Positions 1 to 10,810 of a DNA stretch of 32,369 bases are shown piece by piece. Numbering within the stretch: the stretch's first letter is position 1; the number at the start of each line of letters is the position of its first letter. Source of the stretch: Stramenopiles sp. TOSAG23-6. Taxonomy: Eukaryota > Sar. The DNA lies in contig LT635957.1 in the NCBI GenBank assembly GCA_900128565.1, positions 472 to 32,840 of the forward strand, given 5' to 3'. A model generated the notes under the pieces. The model was not told the DNA's origin and did not search any database. It saw only the letters and a program-made list of their open reading frames with translations. Position numbers and translations under genes: made by a program.

Positions 1-1
1 T

Positions 2-3000
2 ACTTATCCATTTGGTGTTGAGGGTGCTCGTTTGGAAACAAATGTACCACTAACTGTTACAGTTGGTGATCCTGCTGATCTGGTCTGGACTACCTCAATG
101 TCGCAATGTCTCGGCGGGATTCCTTGTGCAATACAGCCTAAAATAACAATAGTCGATGCGGGTAACAATACTGTTGATACAAATAAAGCCGTTGCAATTT
201 CATTAACGTTTCCGGAATCAGGAGTAACATTGACTGGTGAAGAGACTAAAATCGAGGCAAAGAATGGAATAGCTGATTTTGGTGCAGAAGACGCACAATT
301 AACTATAGATAAAACAACTGTCGGATTAGCAGAAAAGCATACACTTACTGCGTCGATTGTCTTTGAATCTGTAACCATTTCAAAAACGTCTGATGTATCT
401 GTGGCAATAGGACCCGCGGCACAGCTCCACTGGCAAACAGGAGCATCAGTATGTCGAGGTGGTGAATTGTGTGATATTCAACCACAGATACATATTCAAG
501 ACTTAGGTGGGAATGTCGTCAATGAGTCTTCTTTAATAGTTATCACAATAGTAACTGGTCCTGTAGGCGGAACTTTAGTGAATGCTACTACTGACGCTAC
601 AACAGTGAGTGGAATTGCAAACTTTGCAAAGCTTGGTATGACAACAAAAGGTAGCTATAAATTAAAAGCCACTTATAAAGACACATCTATATTTAAAGAA
701 ACAACTGATGATGTTGTAGTTATTATCGGTGCACCACATTCTCTCGAGGTAACTACACCACCTTCGACGAGTTCATTCGGTGGTTCGCCATTTGATATTC
801 AACCTGCAGTAAAGTTAATAGATAAAGGTCTGAATATATGCATGGGTACAGAATATACTGTTATTCCTGTTATTGATGATATGTCTGCAAGTATTTTACC
901 AGTGGGTGCAATAAATATCAAAACAACAACTGGAGTTGCCGAATGGGGTGGTGGGACTAATCTTGCTATAAATCTAAAAGGAACATATTCAATGAAATTC
1001 AGAGTGAATGCTGTTGAATCTTCATCAAGTTCAATCACAGTCAGTGTAGGTCCACCAGCAACATTTGAATATGCTACTGTGATAACACAATGTAAAGCAA
1101 CAGAACCATGTGTAAAACAAGCCATTATAAAAGTTCTTGATCTTGGTACTAATCTTGTGACTGATGATAGTCAAATGATATCAAAAGTGAAATTATCAAT
1201 AGTATCAGGTCCGGTTGGTGGTACTTTATCAGGTACGGATTCTATTACTGCTGTTGATGGTGTTGCCACTTGGCCTGATGTTGGCGGTATAAAGTTTGAT
1301 AAGGTTGGAGAATATGTACTCAAGGCAGAAGGCACCAGAGCAGATGATACAACATTTTCTATTACGTTGAGTAAAATTATTGTATCACATAGTTCTCCTG
1401 CAAGTTTAGTATGGACAAAAGAGCTATCAAATTGTACTGGTGGCATTGCATGTGTGGAACGCCCCAGCGTTACAATACTAGATGCTGGTTTTAATGTATG
1501 CACATCATATGTTGAAAAATTAGTGTCTATAGTAGATACGTCGTATTTAGATGGCCCATTGAATGATCTGTTAGGTGTAAATGCTCGTAGTGTATCCACG
1601 CAAGCTCCTGTAAATGGCATTGCTAACTGGAGTTCCCCAACGAACGATATTATTTTGAATGAAGCAGGTGATCATAAATTAGTAGCTGTACTGATCGGAA
1701 CAACTGTAAAGAGTCCAACAAGCACTGTCATAGTATCCATTGGTACACCAGACAATTTAGACTGGGATTGGAATGCACCCCAGAACTGCAAAGGAGGAGA
1801 ACCTTGTGATACTGCAAGGGTTCTCATAAAAGATAAGGGAGGAAACACAGTAACTTCAGCGACCTCGAAGGTAACAATAGTGATTGATAGTCCAAATAAT
1901 GGATCTACTTTATCAGGAAATATTCAAGTGCCAGCTGTATCTGGTATTGCATCTTTTACGGATCTTACTATTGATAAAGCTGCAACGAATTATATTCTTC
2001 GAGCTTCAATTACTGACCCAACAAATATATTTTCCTTGAGTCCACAAATCAGTGTAGCAATTGGTGCAGTTTCGCACTTGCATTGGTTTACTCAACCTGG
2101 ATCTTGCCTAGGGGGCTCTCCCTGTTCAGTCCAACCATTGGTACAAGCACGAGACAAGGGAAACAACGTAGTTATTTCTTACACAGGCGGTCCTACTGTT
2201 GTTGTAACAAAAAAGAGTGGAACAGGTTCCTTGACAGGTACAACAACAATTGCGTTTATAAACGGTGTGGCTGATTTCGCTTTACTTGACATTGCAAATA
2301 GACTGACGTTGGATAAAATAGGATCATACAGATTGAATGCAAAATCATCTTCGAGTGGCTCCGCTCACTCAGCTAATTCAGGTACATTCAGTGTTACTGC
2401 GGGTCAAGCTCATTCTCTCACTTGGTCGAAAGAGATTGGTACCGGACAATGTAAAGGGGGCGAAAAATGCGAAACTCAACCAGAAATCACACTACTTGAT
2501 GAGGGAGGAAATGTTGCAACTGGTTCAACAGCGATTGTAACAATAACTATTAACAGCAGTAATCCAGTAAGTAATGGTGCCACTCTCACTGGTACGTCAT
2601 CAAAGAAGGTTTCGGGAGGCACTGGTAAAGCAATTTTTACTGATCTTACAATAGATAAAGCACCTGCTACGTACGTTTTAAAAGCTTCAATTACTACACC
2701 GACAAGTATACATGCTTTGAGCTCGAGTTTCAATGTAGAAGTTGGTGCAGTTTCACACTTGCATTGGTTTACTCAACCTGGATCATGCTTAGGGGGTACT
2801 CCATGCTCAGTCCAACCATTGATACAAGCAAGAGATGCAGGAAACAACGTAGTTACTGCTTATACAGGCGGTCCTACTGTTGTTGTAACAAAAAAGAGTG
2901 GAACNGGTTCCTTGACAGGTACAACAACAATTGCGTTTGTAAATGGTGTGGCTGATTTTGGTCAACTTGATGTTGGAAATAGACTAAAAATAGACAAAAT

Positions 3001-6000
3001 TGGATCTGATTACGTATTGAATGCAAAGTCATCAGACAATTTACATACATCCGATTCATCTACTATCAGTGTTAATGTAGGATCTGCGACAAGTCTACAT
3101 GCATCTATAACAATAAGCGGCTGCAAAGGTGGTTCTATTTGCATTCAACAACCTGTCATTGAAATTCAAGATGCTGGCGGCAACACAAGAACAATGGATT
3201 CGTCGTCTTCAATTACAATTAGTATATTCGATCCATTGGCTGGACAAGAACTATTCGGTGCATCGGGTTTAACATTTAATGCTGTTAAAGGTGTTGTAAC
3301 ATTTAAAGATATCCGAATGACAAAGGAAGGATTGTATACTCTTCAATTTGTCCAAAAGAACATATTAGATGTTCCATATATAGCTACTGTAGCTACTTTA
3401 AAATTATCAACCAATGTAGTAATTGGACCTGTGGCATCGTTAGAATGGACTCGTCCATTTAAAGATTGTGTTGGGGGGACAATTTGTGTTGAGCAACCGA
3501 TCGTTACTGCAAAAGATCTTGGAAACAATATTGTCACATCTCTTTCAAAAGATATCACTATACGAAAAACGAGTGGTCCTTCAATAAATGCCAAGTTATC
3601 TGGTATAACAACAAAAGTAACGACTGAGAAAGGTGTTGCTGACTTTAAAGATTCTGGTATGAAGTTTGACATCATTGGAACTTATGAAATTGAAGCTGTT
3701 ATCATCGATTTAGGAATTGTATCAGTAAAAGGTTCTATTGAAGTGACTCTGGGTTCAAGGGAAACTATTTCATTCACACAAAATATGTCAGGTTGTCTAG
3801 GTGGTGAAATTTGTTCGCAAATGCCGATTGTAACAATCTATGATGCGGGGGGGAATGTTAAAGCGGATGAGGTCGGTGAGGTGATAATACAAATTAAAAC
3901 AGGTCCAGTTGGTGGTACATTAAGTATGAGCGGTGCTGGTGATTTTAAGGCAACTGTGAAAAATGGTCATGCTTCCTTTACTGGTTTATCAATCGATCTT
4001 GTGGGCGATTATACTCTTGAGGCGAGTGTAGATACACATACAGCTCAGAGTGGTGTCGTCGCAGTTTCTGTGGGTTCAGTAGTTGGAGTGAAATGGGACG
4101 TTCAGCCAAGTGGGTGCACTGGAGGTTCTGTATGTTCGACTAGTCCTGTTGTCAAAGTTATTGATAGAGGAGGAAATGCCATTGGCAGTGAGCACTTTGC
4201 AGGTAAAGTTCTCATAAGTAAATTTGTAGGACCTGATTCTCTTCAACCTCCTGGAGTTGGACTAAAAGATGTAAAAGCTAATGGATTAGTTGACTATAGT
4301 AGCCCGCACGGAATTATGATGAACGTGGCGTGCTCAGGCGATGAAAAATGTTATGTGCTCAATGCTGTTGCTCAATTAGATGGGAAGTCAGTTGGGGCTT
4401 CTGCTAAATCAGAGGCATTTGCGGTTACAGTTGGTGATCCTGCAGATCTTGTCTGGACTACCCCTATATCACAATGTTTCGGTGGTAGTCCTTGTGGAAC
4501 AATGCCTGTGATAAAAATTGTCGATGCGGGTAACAATACTGTTGATACAAATCTTGCTGTGACAATATCATTAACGTTTCCAAAAAATGATGTTGCACTG
4601 TCTGGTGCAAAGACTTCCATCGCGGCAAAGAATGGAATAGCTGATTTTGGAGCTGAAAACGCACAATTAACTATAGATAAAACAACTGTCGGATTAGCAG
4701 AAAAGCATACACTTACTGCAAAGATTGTCAGTAAATCTGAAACCATTTCTAAATCGTCTGATGTATCTGTGGCAATAGGACCCGCTGCAGGATTTTATTG
4801 GCCTGCATCAAAGCAACCATCCGGGTGCAAAGGCGGTGAATCGTGCAACGTTTCAGAAGTTACACTTGTCGATTTAGGTGGCAACATTGCAAAAGGTTCA
4901 ACGTCGACTATATCAATAACTATTGACAGTAGTGATCCAGTAAGTAATGGTGCTACTCTCACTGGTACTACATCGAAGAAGGTATCTACAGGGACTGGTA
5001 AGTCAAGTTTTACTGATCTCACAATCGACAAAGCACCTGCTACGTATATATTGCAAGCGTCCATAACACATCCGACTAATGCGAGTATAAAAAGTTCAAC
5101 TATTGCGGTTACTGTTGGAGAAGTTTCAGATCTTGCATGGCTACATTATCCTAATAATGCCGAGGGAGGAACAGTTTTTGAACATCAACCAACTTTACGT
5201 GTTGTTGACAAAGGTCATAATACTGTTACAACATATTCAGGTGCAGTTTATATGAGAAAAAAGGAAACTACATGTGTTACCAGTACTCTTAGTGGAATGT
5301 TCCAAATTTCTTTTGTAAAAGGTATTGCAGATTTCAGTCTCTTAGACAAAACAAAACAATTAAAAATGGATAAGATTGGAACAAATTGTCAATTGAAAGC
5401 AACAACAGTGGATAATTTGTATACATCGGATTCTTCAGTATTTGCTGTAACAGTCGGCCCTGCAGCTCGATTATCTGTGAGCTCTGCTATTAGTGGTGCT
5501 CGAGGCGGAGAAGTGTTTGATAACATGCCAGTCATTCAAATACAAGATGCTGGTGGTAATTTATGTATAACAAATAATGACACAACTGTTTCGATTGACA
5601 CTGTTCCAACTGGTTCATTGCTTGGAACACTTGAAGCTAAAACAATCAACGGTATTGCAACTTTTGACAAAGTCAAGAATGCATTAAAAATTTTAACAAA
5701 GGGTGTTTATAATCTGGAAGCAACTGCAAAAGGAAATGAGTTTTTCCCTCGAGTGAGGCCTAATTTCACTATTTCACATTTACACGCACCATCGCCATGG
5801 ACCGTAAATGTTCAGATAGGAAAAGTTGTAAGTTTACAATGGGCCAGAGGATTTTCGTCGTGCTCAGGAGGAGTTCCGTGTATTCAAATGCCCATCGTTA
5901 GTTTACACGACATGGGAGGGAACATTGTATTAAATGATGATACTGACATGGAGGTAAATATTGCTATAGGTGATGTATCACCAAATGGAAGTTCTGCGAT

Positions 6001-9000
6001 TGCTGGAACAACATTAATACAAACTAATTCTGGAATGGCTGATTTTACAGGAAAGGGGTTAATCTTTGATAAAGCTGGTGATTACGAAGTAGTAGCTACG
6101 TGGGCTGACAAAGCTTCAAAAGGCGCTATAGAAGAGTCAAAAGGTATTTCAACAAGTATATCGTCGCCTCCTTTAATGGTGGCTGTTTCTGTCGGTGCAA
6201 GTAGTCATATAGAATGGACAAAACTTCCTGGTGAGTGTGAAGGTGGACATGCTTGTAAAGTACATGCAGAAATAAAAATATTTGATAAAGGCGGCAATGT
6301 CGTGTTAAGTGAAGATGGTAATGAGGTATCTATAACGATTCATCATTCATCATTGAATAAATCCCAATCTGGTCAAATATTAACAGGCACGTCTGATAAA
6401 GTGGTCGCTGTATTTAAAGATGGTAAAGCTCAATTTCCAAATTTAATCATCGATAAAGTTGATACGTATATTTTAACCGCTTCTACATCAGGAATTGCGC
6501 CAGTCCAAAGCTCGGTTATAACAGTAAAAGTTGGTGATGTAGAAAATGTACAATGGGCTAATGATTTGACTGGCTGTATTGGAGCAGAAGTATGCAATCA
6601 AGCAATTTTGTATGCTACTGATAGAGGAGGTAATATTGTTCCTACATTTACAGAAAATATTAAATTTCAATTGAAAGATGAATTAGGTGCAACGTTAAAA
6701 ACGTTGGAGGGTAAATCGTGGGCTCTAGGTCATGTGTGTTCCCCGCATTGCGAGAAATCTTTTGTAAAGGGTATTGCTACACTCAATGATGTTGCAATTG
6801 ATCGAGTTGGTACGTATGTCATCGTTGCGAGTATCCCAAGTGTCCTTGATGATGAAGGAAACCCTATTCAACAACAATCAGGAAGCATTACCGTCGCCAG
6901 CGGTCATCCTTTTCAATTATTTTGGAGTCAACGGTTGAGCGGATGCAGAGGAGGCGAACAATGTGATATTATGCCTTTTATTGAAATTCAGGATAAGGGT
7001 AGAAATAGAGTTGAAGCAGAGACATCAAAAGTTACACTTCAATTACTCACTTATCCTGATGCTGCAAAGGATTTGGATAGTAACAAGAGACTTGTGGGGG
7101 ACTTTCTACAAAAGAATGCAGTTAATGGAATAGCTGATTTTAGCACTGCGAAAATAAAGCTTCCAATTGTTGGTGATTATAACATTGAGGCATCTGTGGG
7201 TGGTAAAATGGGGAAGATTTCAAGCGCAATTCAGTTCACAGTTTCTGTAGGTTTTCCAGTAGAAGTACGTTGGACATTGAATCCTAATGAGTGCGTAAGT
7301 ATGCTTCCATGCAAAATTCATCCAAAGATCACATTGTATGACTTGGGTGGTAATATTGCAATTCCAGCAACAGAAGCGGATAGTAGAAACGTATCAATTT
7401 CTATAGTAAGTGCACCTAAAACAAGAAAGGGAAAAGCAGCGTCCTTGTTTGGAACTACCTCATCAAAGGCATTGAATGGTGTTGCTGATTTTGCTTCGAA
7501 TGTAGATAAGTTGACAATGGATGCCACGGGAAAATATAAATTGAAAGCATCTTTCATTTCAAAGGGTGGAAATATTGAGTACAGTGCAACATCTGCGGAG
7601 TTTTCCGTTGCTGTTGGCGCAGAATCATCTTTAGAATGGGTATCTACCTTTACTGGATGTGTCGGTGGTTCTCAATGTAATACGTATGGCTCCGTTGAGG
7701 TACTCGATGCAGGAGGCAATTTAGTAACCGAATCAAGCACTTCAATAACCGTAGCTATCGATAGTCCTACCGACAATGATTCTACATTGAAAGGCACCGT
7801 AACAAAGTCTCTTTCAAAAACAGGAATTGCTCATTTTGATGATTTAGTTATAGACAAGGCACATTCAAAATATATATTACGCGCATCAACGCCAGCGCCA
7901 CTCAGTCTCGCTGTAAATAGTAGTTCGTTTGCTGTAGTAGTAGGTCCACCTCATGTACTTGTGTGGCAAAAGAAAATCTCAGGTTGTTTCGGAGGTACTT
8001 CGTGCAAAGTTCAACCGATAGTCGTCGTGGAGGATAAAGGTGGTAACACCGTTGTGCCTGCGTACGGAGGGGAAATAACATTGAAAATGGAAGCTGGACC
8101 GTCGGGTATTACTTCACCTGGGGGACATGTATCAGCTGCTGGATCATTACGTGGTGATTTAGTTCGTTCGTGTTCATCAGGATCATCCAATTGGGGAGAT
8201 ACTGATGTATCGAAACCATTGGTATTTGATACTAGTGGTATATATAGTGTGTCAGCATGTGTCGCATTATATGATGATACAAACAAAAATAGTTCAAATA
8301 AAGTGGTACTCCCATGTGTAAATGAAAGTGTTGATGTGCTGATTGGAGAAGCTAGTCAATTAGAATGGACAGCCAATGCCGAAGGATGTCATGGAGGACA
8401 AAAGTGTTATCAAAATCCAGTGGTTTCAATTCTTGATGCAGGTTCAAATGTTGTTACTACTTCATTCTCTCATGTTGTATTGAGTATATCTGAAGGACCA
8501 GCAAACGGTGAAGTTAGTGCTGGAGTGATGAAAGCAAAGAACGGTGTTGCAGATTTCAGAGAATCGCATATGCATTTAAATATTATCGGGACGTATACTC
8601 TATTGGCAACAGTGTCACTAGGAGGGAAAGCATCCATAGAAGCAAAATCTTCGTCATTTAGTGTACTGGCAGGTGTTCTTTCATATCTAATATGGTCTCG
8701 TGAACCAGCAGGTTGTATTGGTGGAAAGTTTTGCTCTACTCAGCCTTCAGTTACTGCTGTGGATGCTGGTTATAATGTAATAACAGATGGCCCTCCATTG
8801 GAATTATCGCTTGAAGTGTTGGTAGGGCCTGGAGTGGTTAGTGCAAGTACTGCATTGACAGAACATGGTGTGGCGACTTGGGATGACCTATCACTTGATG
8901 TTGCAGGTACATATGTACTATCCGTATCAGCAACAGATAATAAGAAATTATCTGCAGCAAGTAAGGTAGTCAACGTACGTAATGGTAATCTCACAACAGT

Positions 9001-10810
9001 GAAATGGACTACAATACCTAGTGAATGCTTAGGAGGTAGTCCATGTAAAAAACAACCAGTGCTAACATTTACAGATTCTGCAGGCAATCAAGCATTTTTA
9101 GGAGATATGGGAGTAGATATTACCATAGAAATTAAAAATGGTCCACCAGATTCAACAATTAAATACAACACTGATTTAGATTTTAATGATGTAACAGCCG
9201 TAAAAGATCTAACATTAAATGTTGCTGGCGAGTACACGCTAGAGGCAACAGTATTTAGTCATTGGTCTGGGAAAAAACTTGTATCTTTGGACCCTGTAAA
9301 CGTTACTGTTGGTGTTGGTCCTCCTGCTACTGTTGAAGTGGTTGGAGAGATTTCAGGTTGTCGAGGTGGAGATAAGTGCGATAAATTACCAGATATTGTT
9401 TGTCGAGATCTCGGTGGAAATAAAGTATTGCCTGAAAATTTGCCAGACGATTTGAAGTTGGAAGCTAGTCTTGTTGTCGTCCAAGGACCATCAGGGGGTG
9501 TCATGCAAGAAATCAATGGAGATAAACCATTCGATTTTAGCTGTCAAAAAGCGTTGCTTCGTCAAATCTATTTAGATTCCACCAGCGTTACAGATTCCAC
9601 CACCGGAAAAGAAGGTGATACTGCTATAACTATGCCAAAGGAGTGTCCAAATCCTGCAAATGAAAAGGTACCTGCAAGTACGATGTCTGCTGATGGCATG
9701 TCAAAAGTTCCAGAAAATCTAGGATTGACGAGAGTTGGAAATTACACGATCAAACCTGTAGTCACACTTCTTGGTGTTGATAGTTTAGGACAAACAGATA
9801 CACAAAAAGAGTCAGACGAAAAGAAGGAAGAGACAGGCGAGAAAGAACTTCAACCAGGCGATGATTCAAAAACCCCACCAAAGAATGGCCAAGGTGCTGA
9901 TGATTCAGGATCATCACGTAGTCGGAAATTAATATCTGTAGGTCAATCCATGACAATATCTGGTCCAGAGACACAAGTAACAGTTGAACAAGGTAATGCA
10001 AGTCAATTAATATGGGTAACAGAAGCAAATAGCTGTGTTGAAGCAACTTCTTGTCAAATATTCCCGCTCATTGCCCTAGTTGATAGCGGTGCAAATTTGG
10101 TGAAATTAGGCAATGATGAAAAACCATTGCAAGTTGAACTGAAAATCATCTCCAGCCCAGAAGGTGGAGCTATTCATGGAATACGTGCACCACTTGAAGA
10201 TGGCTTTGCTGTCTTTACAGGACTAATGTTTGATCTTACTGGGTCATATGTTTTACGAGCAGAAATAGTGGAAGAAATTGAAGGTGCTACAAATCCAGTC
10301 AAAGGACTTCCCCTTGATGCTGTTCAAGTAATACGTCGTATATGCCCTGCTAATTATTATGGAAAAAGTGGTAAATGTCTTAAATGTCCTAATGGTTTTG
10401 GAAGCCCAGAAGGAAGTACAGCTGTAGGCGAATGCATTCAAGTTGGGGATAAGAAGGACGAAATAAATGAAGATCACAAACTGAATACAAAAACTGAGAC
10501 ATCGACGAGTATATTGAGTATAATATTGCTCATTGCGCTTATCCTTTCATGGTGTTGCATTATGTTGTATTGTTGTTTGTTTTGTTGGAAAAGACGAAAT
10601 ACTTTGGCGTATGATGGAGCTGATCCTGATTTGAAATGGTGGCAAAAGATTGCTGCAACACGTAAACGCAACGCTGATCTTGCTAAAAAAGGACGTTTTA
10701 ACGATGCAGAATCCGCATGGAAAGAACCAGGCCAAGATCATCAAGGGGTAGATGTTGGTCCTGAAAAAGAAGGGGAGCATAAGACTTCAATTATAAGTGC
10801 AGTGATGTAG
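2..10810 (+). CDS. Giant type I membrane protein with about 29 Ig-like repeats (5' partial)
   Basis: The reading frame is open from base 2 to a TAG stop at 10808-10810. It has no convincing start in the window (position 32 is TTG), so the gene begins upstream. I count about 29 units of roughly 105-140 residues. Each opens with G-x-hydrophobic-W, then C-x-GG-x-x-C, Q-P and a D-x-GGN motif, and ends with an 'IDK-G-Y-L-A' strand and an 'SVTVG' boundary. This pattern suggests an Ig-like beta-sandwich with a local disulphide; units 3, 16 and 17 lack the Cys pair. A charged, low-complexity linker lies near 9780-9940. After the last repeat come a short Cys-rich module (about 10333-10437, CPANYYGK...CLKCPNGFG, like GCC2/GCC3 or ephrin-receptor motifs), one TM helix (about 10509-10590) rich in Leu, Ile and Cys, and a basic cytosolic tail of about 70 residues. 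Inferred role: cell-surface or flagellar-surface adhesion or matrix protein. No function is established. No introns are evident. Confidence 0.85.
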   Translation, partial: TYPFGVEGARLETNVPLTVTVGDPADLVWTTSMSQCLGGIPCAIQPKITIVDAGNNTVDTNKAVAISLTFPESGVTLTGEETKIEAKNGIADFGAEDAQLTIDKTTVGLAEKHTLTASIVFESVTISKTSDVSVAIGPAAQLHWQTGASVCRGGELCDIQPQIHIQDLGGNVVNESSLIVITIVTGPVGGTLVNATTDATTVSGIANFAKLGMTTKGSYKLKATYKDTSIFKETTDDVVVIIGAPHSLEVTTPPSTSSFGGSPFDIQPAVKLIDKGLNICMGTEYTVIPVIDDMSASILPVGAINIKTTTGVAEWGGGTNLAINLKGTYSMKFRVNAVESSSSSITVSVGPPATFEYATVITQCKATEPCVKQAIIKVLDLGTNLVTDDSQMISKVKLSIVSGPVGGTLSGTDSITAVDGVATWPDVGGIKFDKVGEYVLKAEGTRADDTTFSITLSKIIVSHSSPASLVWTKELSNCTGGIACVERPSVTILDAGFNVCTSYVEKLVSIVDTSYLDGPLNDLLGVNARSVSTQAPVNGIANWSSPTNDIILNEAGDHKLVAVLIGTTVKSPTSTVIVSIGTPDNLDWDWNAPQNCKGGEPCDTARVLIKDKGGNTVTSATSKVTIVIDSPNNGSTLSGNIQVPAVSGIASFTDLTIDKAATNYILRASITDPTNIFSLSPQISVAIGAVSHLHWFTQPGSCLGGSPCSVQPLVQARDKGNNVVISYTGGPTVVVTKKSGTGSLTGTTTIAFINGVADFALLDIANRLTLDKIGSYRLNAKSSSSGSAHSANSGTFSVTAGQAHSLTWSKEIGTGQCKGGEKCETQPEITLLDEGGNVATGSTAIVTITINSSNPVSNGATLTGTSSKKVSGGTGKAIFTDLTIDKAPATYVLKASITTPTSIHALSSSFNVEVGAVSHLHWFTQPGSCLGGTPCSVQPLIQARDAGNNVVTAYTGGPTVVVTKKSGXGSLTGTTTIAFVNGVADFGQLDVGNRLKIDKIGSDYVLNAKSSDNLHTSDSSTISVNVGSATSLHASITISGCKGGSICIQQPVIEIQDAGGNTRTMDSSSSITISIFDPLAGQELFGASGLTFNAVKGVVTFKDIRMTKEGLYTLQFVQKNILDVPYIATVATLKLSTNVVIGPVASLEWTRPFKDCVGGTICVEQPIVTAKDLGNNIVTSLSKDITIRKTSGPSINAKLSGITTKVTTEKGVADFKDSGMKFDIIGTYEIEAVIIDLGIVSVKGSIEVTLGSRETISFTQNMSGCLGGEICSQMPIVTIYDAGGNVKADEVGEVIIQIKTGPVGGTLSMSGAGDFKATVKNGHASFTGLSIDLVGDYTLEASVDTHTAQSGVVAVSVGSVVGVKWDVQPSGCTGGSVCSTSPVVKVIDRGGNAIGSEHFAGKVLISKFVGPDSLQPPGVGLKDVKANGLVDYSSPHGIMMNVACSGDEKCYVLNAVAQLDGKSVGASAKSEAFAVTVGDPADLVWTTPISQCFGGSPCGTMPVIKIVDAGNNTVDTNLAVTISLTFPKNDVALSGAKTSIAAKNGIADFGAENAQLTIDKTTVGLAEKHTLTAKIVSKSETISKSSDVSVAIGPAAGFYWPASKQPSGCKGGESCNVSEVTLVDLGGNIAKGSTSTISITIDSSDPVSNGATLTGTTSKKVSTGTGKSSFTDLTIDKAPATYILQASITHPTNASIKSSTIAVTVGEVSDLAWLHYPNNAEGGTVFEHQPTLRVVDKGHNTVTTYSGAVYMRKKETTCVTSTLSGMFQISFVKGIADFSLLDKTKQLKMDKIGTNCQLKATTVDNLYTSDSSVFAVTVGPAARLSVSSAISGARGGEVFDNMPVIQIQDAGGNLCITNNDTTVSIDTVPTGSLLGTLEAKTINGIATFDKVKNALKILTKGVYNLEATAKGNEFFPRVRPNFTISHLHAPSPWTVNVQIGKVVSLQWARGFSSCSGGVPCIQMPIVSLHDMGGNIVLNDDTDMEVNIAIGDVSPNGSSAIAGTTLIQTNSGMADFTGKGLIFDKAGDYEVVATWADKASKGAIEESKGISTSISSPPLMVAVSVGASSHIEWTKLPGECEGGHACKVHAEIKIFDKGGNVVLSEDGNEVSITIHHSSLNKSQSGQILTGTSDKVVAVFKDGKAQFPNLIIDKVDTYILTASTSGIAPVQSSVITVKVGDVENVQWANDLTGCIGAEVCNQAILYATDRGGNIVPTFTENIKFQLKDELGATLKTLEGKSWALGHVCSPHCEKSFVKGIATLNDVAIDRVGTYVIVASIPSVLDDEGNPIQQQSGSITVASGHPFQLFWSQRLSGCRGGEQCDIMPFIEIQDKGRNRVEAETSKVTLQLLTYPDAAKDLDSNKRLVGDFLQKNAVNGIADFSTAKIKLPIVGDYNIEASVGGKMGKISSAIQFTVSVGFPVEVRWTLNPNECVSMLPCKIHPKITLYDLGGNIAIPATEADSRNVSISIVSAPKTRKGKAASLFGTTSSKALNGVADFASNVDKLTMDATGKYKLKASFISKGGNIEYSATSAEFSVAVGAESSLEWVSTFTGCVGGSQCNTYGSVEVLDAGGNLVTESSTSITVAIDSPTDNDSTLKGTVTKSLSKTGIAHFDDLVIDKAHSKYILRASTPAPLSLAVNSSSFAVVVGPPHVLVWQKKISGCFGGTSCKVQPIVVVEDKGGNTVVPAYGGEITLKMEAGPSGITSPGGHVSAAGSLRGDLVRSCSSGSSNWGDTDVSKPLVFDTSGIYSVSACVALYDDTNKNSSNKVVLPCVNESVDVLIGEASQLEWTANAEGCHGGQKCYQNPVVSILDAGSNVVTTSFSHVVLSISEGPANGEVSAGVMKAKNGVADFRESHMHLNIIGTYTLLATVSLGGKASIEAKSSSFSVLAGVLSYLIWSREPAGCIGGKFCSTQPSVTAVDAGYNVITDGPPLELSLEVLVGPGVVSASTALTEHGVATWDDLSLDVAGTYVLSVSATDNKKLSAASKVVNVRNGNLTTVKWTTIPSECLGGSPCKKQPVLTFTDSAGNQAFLGDMGVDITIEIKNGPPDSTIKYNTDLDFNDVTAVKDLTLNVAGEYTLEATVFSHWSGKKLVSLDPVNVTVGVGPPATVEVVGEISGCRGGDKCDKLPDIVCRDLGGNKVLPENLPDDLKLEASLVVVQGPSGGVMQEINGDKPFDFSCQKALLRQIYLDSTSVTDSTTGKEGDTAITMPKECPNPANEKVPASTMSADGMSKVPENLGLTRVGNYTIKPVVTLLGVDSLGQTDTQKESDEKKEETGEKELQPGDDSKTPPKNGQGADDSGSSRSRKLISVGQSMTISGPETQVTVEQGNASQLIWVTEANSCVEATSCQIFPLIALVDSGANLVKLGNDEKPLQVELKIISSPEGGAIHGIRAPLEDGFAVFTGLMFDLTGSYVLRAEIVEEIEGATNPVKGLPLDAVQVIRRICPANYYGKSGKCLKCPNGFGSPEGSTAVGECIQVGDKKDEINEDHKLNTKTETSTSILSIILLIALILSWCCIMLYCCLFCWKRRNTLAYDGADPDLKWWQKIAATRKRNADLAKKGRFNDAESAWKEPGQDHQGVDVGPEKEGEHKTSIISAVM
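62..10330 (+). repeat. Array of about 29 tandem Ig-like coding repeats
   Basis: These are protein-level tandem repeats of about 320-400 bp within the giant gene. Most copies are well diverged, but some pairs remain almost identical in DNA. The unit at 62-410 and the unit at 4430-4790 share runs such as 292-350 with 4660-4718. The unit at 2065-2400 closely matches 2745-3070. The unit at about 2520-2720 resembles 4890-5090. The similar pairs are not adjacent, which suggests block duplication or gene conversion among distant units rather than simple stepwise expansion. Confidence 0.85.

Noticed and set aside
62-10330. CRISPR array or satellite DNA in the regular repeats
   Set aside because: The repeats are coding, diverged at DNA level with conserved protein motifs, and show no constant repeat with unique spacers.
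1-10810. Bacterial origin or contamination for the Ig-like repeat gene
   Set aside because: The repeat resembles bacterial adhesin domains, but the single TM with cytosolic tail, the AT-rich base composition and linkage to clearly eukaryotic genes argue for a resident gene.
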